Of a DNA stretch of 46,979 nt, positions 42,579 through 46,979 are shown piece after piece (the stretch's first letter is position 1; each line of letters opens with the position of its first letter). The stretch is from an uncultured Steroidobacter sp. Lineage in GTDB: Bacteria; Pseudomonadota; Gammaproteobacteria; Steroidobacterales; Steroidobacteraceae. The notes under the pieces were generated by a model. The model was not told where the DNA came from and did no database searches. It saw only the letters and a list, made by a program, of their open reading frames with translations. Location: NCBI GenBank assembly GCA_946478975.1, contig CAMLEO010000015.1, forward strand, positions 1 through 46,979. Direction: 5' to 3'. The position numbers were made by a program, and so were the translations under genes.

Positions 42579-43673
42579 ATGAACACCAAAGCTCTGCTGG
42601 GCTCGGTGGGAATATTCCTGGTCGGCGCGGTGGCGGGGCAGTTGGTTGGGCGCAGCTCACCGACTGTCCCGCCGCCCGCGCCAGGGCATGTGCCATCGAT
42701 CGCCCCAAATCCGATCCAGACTTCCGGTTGCAATCCGACGTCCAGCGAGGTGTCGCTAACGCCGCGGGATGCGTTTGCAAACGCGCTCGCGCAGTCCGAT
42801 GCCGAATGGAAATCCGTGCAGCTGACAGCAGCTTTCAGTCGACTGCTCACACATTCGCCTGCTGAAGCCTTGCGCGAGATCGACCGCATTCCCGTCGACT
42901 ATCGCGAGCAAGTGGTTGGCGTGGCACTAGCGCAGCTTGCGGACCAACAACCGGACCGTGTGCTGGATTACCTCGATACTATCGACGCGAATTACTCCAC
43001 TTACTTGGGGGCGGTGCTCGCCGTAATTGCACAACGAGATCCGCAGCGCGCAGTGGAGATTGCAATCCAGAATGCTCCTCGCGATCCCACCGGTGCGGTC
43101 TTCAGCGCGCTGATTCCCGTGCTGGTGCATTCGAATCTCGATCTGGCGGCGAGCGTGGTGAGCGCGATGGATGCCGCACCGGCAGCGCTGATTCAACAAG
43201 TCGCGAGCGAATATGCCAGGAACGATCCGGAGCGCGCCTACCGGTGGGCCTCCGAAGTCGCGCACCGTCATGGACGCGGCTCAACCGATGAAGCGGTGGA
43301 CGCCCTGAGTACGAGCCTCGCGCTGAGCAATCCAGAGGTGGCGGTGAATTTCCTCGGTCGCACGCAGGATGCGACACTTCGAAACAGCTTGATTCGGGCT
43401 GTTTCCCAGCAAATGGGGCAGCAGGATCTGCGCGCGGCGTGGACATGGCTCAGCCAATATCAGGCGGACGCGAGCTACAGCGAGAACGCACGCAACCTGC
43501 TGTACCGATGGTCCTACATCAAACCGGCGGAGGTCGCCGAGCTGCTTTCTTCCATTGACGATCGCGAGACTCGCGCCGCTGTGGCCGGCGAACTCGCGAC
43601 GGCGTGGCAGAAGAAGGATCCGAACGCCTATCAAGCGTGGCTGAGCTCGCTACCGCCCGGCAGTGCCCGATGA
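42579..43673 (+). CDS. Membrane-anchored helical-repeat protein of unknown function
   Basis: A 364-residue protein I do not recognise by name. A single N-terminal membrane anchor (about 4-24) is followed by a Pro-rich linker and then an all-helical repeat region. Repeats of roughly 35 residues carry an AxxW motif (for example AYRWASEVA, AAWTWLSQY, AYQAWLSSLP), similar in style to HEAT or Sel1-like solenoids. It begins 8 bases after the polyester hydrolase stop and is therefore probably made with it. The frame is open further upstream inside the hydrolase gene, but the ATG at 42579 gives a clean anchor. A scaffold or quality-control role for envelope proteins is a guess. Confidence 0.75.
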   Translation: MNTKALLGSVGIFLVGAVAGQLVGRSSPTVPPPAPGHVPSIAPNPIQTSGCNPTSSEVSLTPRDAFANALAQSDAEWKSVQLTAAFSRLLTHSPAEALREIDRIPVDYREQVVGVALAQLADQQPDRVLDYLDTIDANYSTYLGAVLAVIAQRDPQRAVEIAIQNAPRDPTGAVFSALIPVLVHSNLDLAASVVSAMDAAPAALIQQVASEYARNDPERAYRWASEVAHRHGRGSTDEAVDALSTSLALSNPEVAVNFLGRTQDATLRNSLIRAVSQQMGQQDLRAAWTWLSQYQADASYSENARNLLYRWSYIKPAEVAELLSSIDDRETRAAVAGELATAWQKKDPNAYQAWLSSLPPGSAR

Positions 43674-43914
43674 ATTGGCGACGGCGGCGCTCGCTCAATC
43701 CAAACGAACGTATGACAACCCGCGCTTTATGTATGAAGCGCTGCGGACGCAGCCAGCGACGAATCTGATCTTGGGTCGAGCCCGTGACCAGAGTTCAGAT
43801 GAGGTTTGCATGCCTGCCCTGAGGCGATGTGTGGCGTTAGCGTTTGCCATCAGCATACATTGTGTTCGCGTCGCTGCTCTTCTGCACGCGCTCGGCCTGT
43901 GCCATGGTTCCGTG

Positions 43915-44601
43915 ATGAGCACGAATATCTTGGCCGGTACGATTCAACTGACCTACCTCTTCGACCCACTGTGCGGCTGGTGTTATGGCGCATCACCCGT
44001 GCTGCGTACTTTGGCCTCGCACACGGGCCATTCCGTGGTGCTTGCGCCCTCTGGCCTGTTCTGCGGAGAGCGCGCAGGTCCCATGAACGAGGAGTTTGCG
44101 AGCTACGCGTGGACCCATGATCAGCGCATCGCGCGACTCACGAGCCAACGATTCACCGAGCGTTACCGTCGCGACGTGCTGGGTGATCGGGCTGGCTGGC
44201 TCGATTCCGGGCCAGCCACGCTGGCACTCACAGCCGTAGCGCTCACGGCGTCCGGTCGCGAGCTCGATGCGCTGGAAGCGATTCAAGAGGCGCGTTACGT
44301 CGCTGGTCGTGACGTGACTGATTCCGCAGTTCTAGCAGAGGTCCTGGCTAGTTTGGATTTGACGCACGCCGCGGAACTCATTCGCGCACCCAACGAAGCT
44401 TTGCTGAGCGCCAATCGCGCTCGCGTTGAATCGTCACGCAACCTGATGCGGCAGTTTGGCGTCAGTGGAGTTCCGGCCGTCATTGTCGATGACGGCGTCG
44501 CCCGCCAGCTTCTCGACTCACCCGCGCTGTTCGTACGCGTGGAAGATCTCGTTGCTCGACTGCAACGCTCAACGGGCGAATCATCGGCTGTTGCGACCTG
44601 A
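43915..44601 (+). CDS. DsbA family oxidoreductase with CGWC motif
   Basis: A thioredoxin-fold DsbA-family protein, 228 residues from the ATG at 43915. The redox motif CGWC follows LFDPL near the N-terminus (about 19-27), and the cis-proline loop is GVSGVPAVIV near 182-191, as in FrnE/DsbA-like disulfide isomerases. The frame is open back to 43663. An ATG at 43810 has a good GAGG site (43801-43804) and would add a hydrophobic 35-residue leader, making the protein membrane-bound or exported; the third-base use of that stretch is less GC-biased than in the gene body. I prefer 43915 on family length. It follows a cysteine-rich secreted hydrolase operon, but a link is unproven. Confidence 0.8.
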   Translation: MSTNILAGTIQLTYLFDPLCGWCYGASPVLRTLASHTGHSVVLAPSGLFCGERAGPMNEEFASYAWTHDQRIARLTSQRFTERYRRDVLGDRAGWLDSGPATLALTAVALTASGRELDALEAIQEARYVAGRDVTDSAVLAEVLASLDLTHAAELIRAPNEALLSANRARVESSRNLMRQFGVSGVPAVIVDDGVARQLLDSPALFVRVEDLVARLQRSTGESSAVAT

Positions 44602-44668
44602 TCGGATGCTGAGGTTTCAGCCTGCGATGAAGTGGGGCTGCGGCGGAGCAGACAAGAGGAAGGAATTT

Positions 44669-45058
44669 GTGAGAACCAACGCGGATATCATCAACGACCA
44701 CTACGCAGCTTCGGCGCGCGGCGACATTGCAGCCATGATGGCCGACATCGATCCTAGTGTGCGCTGGACCGAGATGGCGGGCTTTCCGTATGCGGGTACC
44801 TGGATTGGACCCGACCAGGTTGTCGAGCGAGTCTTCAAGCGATTGATGGCGGAATGGATCGACTATCGATTCACGCTCGAACGCTTGATCGAAAGCGGGC
44901 AGAGCGTGGTGGCCATCGGCGCTTACTCGGGAACATACAAGCAGACCGGAAAATCGATGCGAGCGCGAGTGACGCACGTCTGGCGGCTCGATCATGGCAA
45001 GGTCATCAGCTTCGAGCAATTCACTGACACGCTGCTCGTTGCGAAAGCCATGAGCTGA
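44669..45058 (+). CDS. NTF2-like (SnoaL/ketosteroid isomerase-related) protein
   Basis: A 129-residue alpha+beta-barrel protein of the SnoaL/NTF2 superfamily. A GTG start with AGGAAGGA just upstream is preferred over the ATG at 44627. Visible features are the N-terminal helix NADIINDHYAASARGD, the MADIDPSVRWTEMAG strand, the FPYAGTWIGPDQVVERVF stretch and the closing VWRLDHGKVISFEQFTDT. The WTEM and final FTDT positions are usual pocket residues. The substrate, if any, is unknown; many members act in detoxification or secondary metabolism. It begins 67 bases after the DsbA-like gene, so it may be co-transcribed. Confidence 0.82.
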   Translation: MRTNADIINDHYAASARGDIAAMMADIDPSVRWTEMAGFPYAGTWIGPDQVVERVFKRLMAEWIDYRFTLERLIESGQSVVAIGAYSGTYKQTGKSMRARVTHVWRLDHGKVISFEQFTDTLLVAKAMS

Positions 45059-45213
45059 CCGGCTGTCCAACTCGGAATAGCATCCTCCGCTGCGGATGCC
45101 GCTTGGCGGGAACCCATTGACGTCGCTGGCCGCTGATGCGACGGCCGTGCAGCGCGTGATTGACGGAGGCCAATCTTCGCATGTGGGAGCAAGGTCATCG
45201 GTAGACGAAGGGC

Positions 45214-45606
45214 CTACTCACCGTGACCGGCTTCTAAAAATCGCTGAAGATGCTTCGTTCTTTCTCGAGTTAGCTCAGCCTTCCGGCTCAGGTATGCCAT
45301 GCCATACTGACTCCCCCAACATATCAATCTGCTTTCGTCTTCCGGGCAGGCAAACTGCGCATCCAGGTCGGCGTTGAGAAATGCCAACCATGCCCTTTGT
45401 GCATCACGGAGTTTGCTAACAAATAGCGGATCATCGGCTTCCTTCTTGAGAAGAGCCTGATAGACCTGGTTCAGCTCCTTGTCTGCTTCATTGAAGTCGT
45501 CGCGCGCGCAGGCTTCCATCTCCCGCTGTGTCCCCACGTCGTTGCATTTGATTTCTTCACCAGCCAGGGAATCCAAGGAAGCGAAGCAAAGTAGGAGGCT
45601 GAGCAA
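45214..45606 (-). CDS. LprI/DUF1311 family exported protein
   Basis: A 130-residue protein of the LprI (lysozyme-inhibitor-like, DUF1311) family: short signal (LLLCFASLDSLAG), then CNDVGTQREMEACARDDFNEAD with the paired cysteines of the family and a helical RDAQRAWLAFLNADLDAQF stretch, ending with CPEDESRLICWGSQYGM. The start is odd: only TTG (45606), or ATT/CTG just before it, are in frame after a TGA, and no clear ribosome site is seen. Either a weak start is used or the original ATG has been lost. Base use is more AT-rich than in the genes to the left. Family is fairly sure; expression is uncertain. Confidence 0.72.
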   Translation of the reverse strand: MLSLLLCFASLDSLAGEEIKCNDVGTQREMEACARDDFNEADKELNQVYQALLKKEADDPLFVSKLRDAQRAWLAFLNADLDAQFACPEDESRLICWGSQYGMAYLSRKAELTRERTKHLQRFLEAGHGE

Positions 45607-45710
45607 AATCCACAGAAGGTGCTCTCATTGCACCGCCGGAGAAGTGGACGTTCGTGACGAACGGATGTTGGAATCGCGCCGATTGACTTAGCCGTGCGGA
45701 CAGCAGCTGC

Positions 45711-46232
45711 TCATTTTTCCCGCACTTCGATGCGTCCATCTGGGAAACGAATGACCTCTCTGCTCCATCTCGGAGTTTTCATCCCGTCATAACTTGTAAT
45801 CCCGGAGCCCTCAATCATCTCCAGCGAAGTGGGCCTTAAGTACCACCAAGCCACGTTATACAAATAGTCTTCGCGTCCATGGTCGTAATGAATGGAGATA
45901 TCGTCGTTGGTAGCGACCGAGACCGCCTTGAGCCACCGCAGAAACGGAATTCTCCATGTACCGATACAGCCCTCGTGTTCGGCGGGTCCAAGATCACGCT
46001 TGCATAAGACGGGAATCGTTTTTGCCGAAGCCCAAACCATCTCATCTTCTGTCTCGGCACCGTACGTGTTGCCAAAGAAATCCACTGCGATCAGGGCTCG
46101 AAATACATCGAGATGTAGCATCCCTTTGTACTCGTATGCAGCATTAAACGCAGCTCGCAGAGACGGGCACGTTCGGAGCTTTTCGGCGGCTCTTCCATGG
46201 GGGGCGCAAATGAGAGCTTCTGTTATTGACAT
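45711..46232 (-). CDS. Hypothetical protein (173 aa)
   Basis: I do not recognise this protein. From the ATG at 46232 it has 173 residues, rich in Trp and His in the second half (TWRIPFLRWL, YNVAWWYLRP). No signal peptide or membrane segment is seen. Earlier in-frame starts up to a TTG at 46340 exist but lie beyond a palindrome and probable -10. The region is more AT-rich than the rest of the window. It lies between the LprI-like gene and an AlpA-type regulator, in line with a mobile or recently gained segment. Function unknown. Confidence 0.55.
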   Translation of the reverse strand: MSITEALICAPHGRAAEKLRTCPSLRAAFNAAYEYKGMLHLDVFRALIAVDFFGNTYGAETEDEMVWASAKTIPVLCKRDLGPAEHEGCIGTWRIPFLRWLKAVSVATNDDISIHYDHGREDYLYNVAWWYLRPTSLEMIEGSGITSYDGMKTPRWSREVIRFPDGRIEVREK

Positions 46233-46252
46233 CGACGATTTCCGTATGGAAA

Positions 46253-46263
46253 ACAATATTGTA
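46253..46263 (-). promoter_or_regulatory. ACAATATTGT palindrome with possible -10 (TACAAT)
   Basis: A 10-bp perfect palindrome (46253-46262) about 20 bases upstream of the hypothetical protein start. On the minus strand TACAAT (46263-46258) would serve as its -10. No good -35 is seen. Weak evidence. Confidence 0.3.
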
Positions 46264-46340
46264 AGACATTGTGGACGTGCGTAGTTGACCTGTGATGCTC
46301 CGGTGTTGAATGTCCAGGTCTCAGAAAACCGGCATCGCAA

Positions 46341-46694
46341 GACTACCTAGGTAAGGGGCCGTTTTGAGTCGTGGCAGTGGTCGCGGCAACCGTTGCTGTC
46401 CGCCGCCGCCGAGATAAGAGGGTTATCCAAGGAAGGGAAAGCACGCGAGCTGTCCGAGTGGCGTGCCCCCGACCTTGCGCATCAGCGGTGGACATTGCCG
46501 GGAAACCTGCCGGCCGCGTGTTCTGAATGGATTTTGAACCTGAATCGGGTGCGATTTTTCGGCATCTGGACCCCTGGCGCAGCCGGACCCAGCGTGCATC
46601 AAACAATGTGATAAAAGCGTTTCCCTATTCTTTGTCGCTGGCTCGCGGTGGTACGCAGCAGATCGCTCCGTGGCAAGTCGCCTCGGAGGTTCAT
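46341..46694. other. Intergenic region before the AlpA-type gene
   Basis: In these 354 bases I see no convincing gene, RNA or repeat. Short open frames exist on both strands but have no ribosome site and no recognisable family. The region may carry an attachment site or remnants of an element edge; nothing in the bases proves this. Confidence 0.4.
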
Positions 46695-46898
46695 GTGTCT
46701 GAGAGTAATAAAGTAGAGCGCCGCATCCTGCGCGGGGCGGACGTTGAGGCCCGGTGCGGCTTCAAGCGCGCCCATCTCTACAAACTGATTCGCGATGGGA
46801 AGTTTCCTCGACCGCTGCGCATCGGTATCCGAGCAGTCGGTTGGGATTCTGTCGATATAGACCAATGGATCGCCGAACAGCTGCAGCGGCGTCCCTAG
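46695..46898 (+). CDS. AlpA/excisionase-type helix-turn-helix protein
   Basis: A 67-residue MerR-like/AlpA DNA-binding protein. A GTG start is chosen because GGAGG (46685-46689) lies 5 bases upstream; the longer open frame upstream has no ribosome site. The core ILRGADVEARCGFKRAHLYK is the helix-turn-helix, followed by the wing LIRDGKFPRPLRIG and the usual VGWDSVDIDQWI end. AlpA-like proteins regulate or assist integrase-driven excision of prophages and islands. Its place at the window end beside AT-rich unknown genes suggests an integrated element continuing to the right. No integrase is inside the window. Confidence 0.82.
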   Translation: MSESNKVERRILRGADVEARCGFKRAHLYKLIRDGKFPRPLRIGIRAVGWDSVDIDQWIAEQLQRRP

Positions 46899-46979
46899 CC
46901 GATACAGGAATGGAGCGTTGGCCCTCAGCGTCAGTTATTGCGCGCAGAACCGCGCGTCATCGGTATGCGGGCGAAAGAG

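Noticed and set aside
45072..45110. Hairpin near GCATCC/GGATGC as a terminator after the NTF2-like gene
   Set aside because: The stem is interrupted and no T run follows.
46527..46694. Longer N-terminus for the AlpA-like protein
   Set aside because: No ribosome site upstream, unrelated residue content, and the GTG at 46695 has GGAGG at ideal spacing.

Overview
The window looks like chromosome from a GC-rich, Gram-negative proteobacterium that lives on large or complex organic substrates. Three complete TonB-dependent receptors, the 3' part of a fourth and a remnant of a fifth sit beside hydrolases, CoA-activating enzymes, sensor kinases and LacI, LysR, TetR and FecI/FecR regulators. The receptor-cupin-flavin halogenase-SapC cluster and the FecI/FecR-receptor pair fit the Steroidobacter/Xanthomonas/Caulobacter type of lifestyle. 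A Steroidobacter-like gammaproteobacterium is my best guess, but no rRNA or marker gene is present to prove it. No tRNA, rRNA or CRISPR was found.

Layout. (1) 1-5.2 kb: 3' part of a TonB-dependent receptor, a cupin_8 protein, a flavin-dependent halogenase and a SapC-family protein, all on +. (2) 5.3-9.9 kb: a decayed catabolic block. A short-chain dehydrogenase has lost its C-terminus and is joined to the tail of a DapA/DUF993-like gene. An intact enoyl-CoA hydratase follows, then a sugar-phosphate isomerase gene with its middle deleted, an intact family I CoA-transferase and a divergent TetR regulator with two likely operators. (3) 10.0-17.2 kb: a signalling block with a receiver-kinase protein and a membrane kinase in a 4-bp overlap, a periplasmic binding protein, and a large hybrid kinase. 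(4) 17.2-25.2 kb: a receptor remnant, a complete receptor, LysR, and a tight operon of CaiB-type CoA-transferase, beta-lactamase-fold esterase and CitMHS transporter. This looks like an uptake, ester cleavage and CoA activation route for a carboxylate. (5) 25.2-31.5 kb: a TPR protein and a small secreted protein, then FecI/FecR facing a receptor. (6) 31.5-43.7 kb: two overlapping LacI genes, then a promoter carrying a LacI-type operator, then receptor, type B carboxylesterase, GH3 glycosidase with PA14 insert, an IsPETase-like secreted polyester hydrolase with an extra N-terminal beta-sandwich domain, and a helical-repeat membrane-anchored protein. (7) 43.8-47.0 kb: a DsbA-family oxidoreductase and an NTF2-like protein, then a more AT-rich tail with an LprI-like protein, an unknown protein and an AlpA-type regulator that suggests the edge of an integrated element.

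The most interesting part is region 6. A secreted hydrolase carrying the IsPETase-type active-site disulfide pair lies inside a receptor/glycosidase/esterase operon, with two LacI regulators just upstream and a LacI-type operator overlapping the -35 box. This reads as a locus for a natural ester-linked, sugar-containing polymer such as a plant surface or cell-wall polyester. The substrate is inference.
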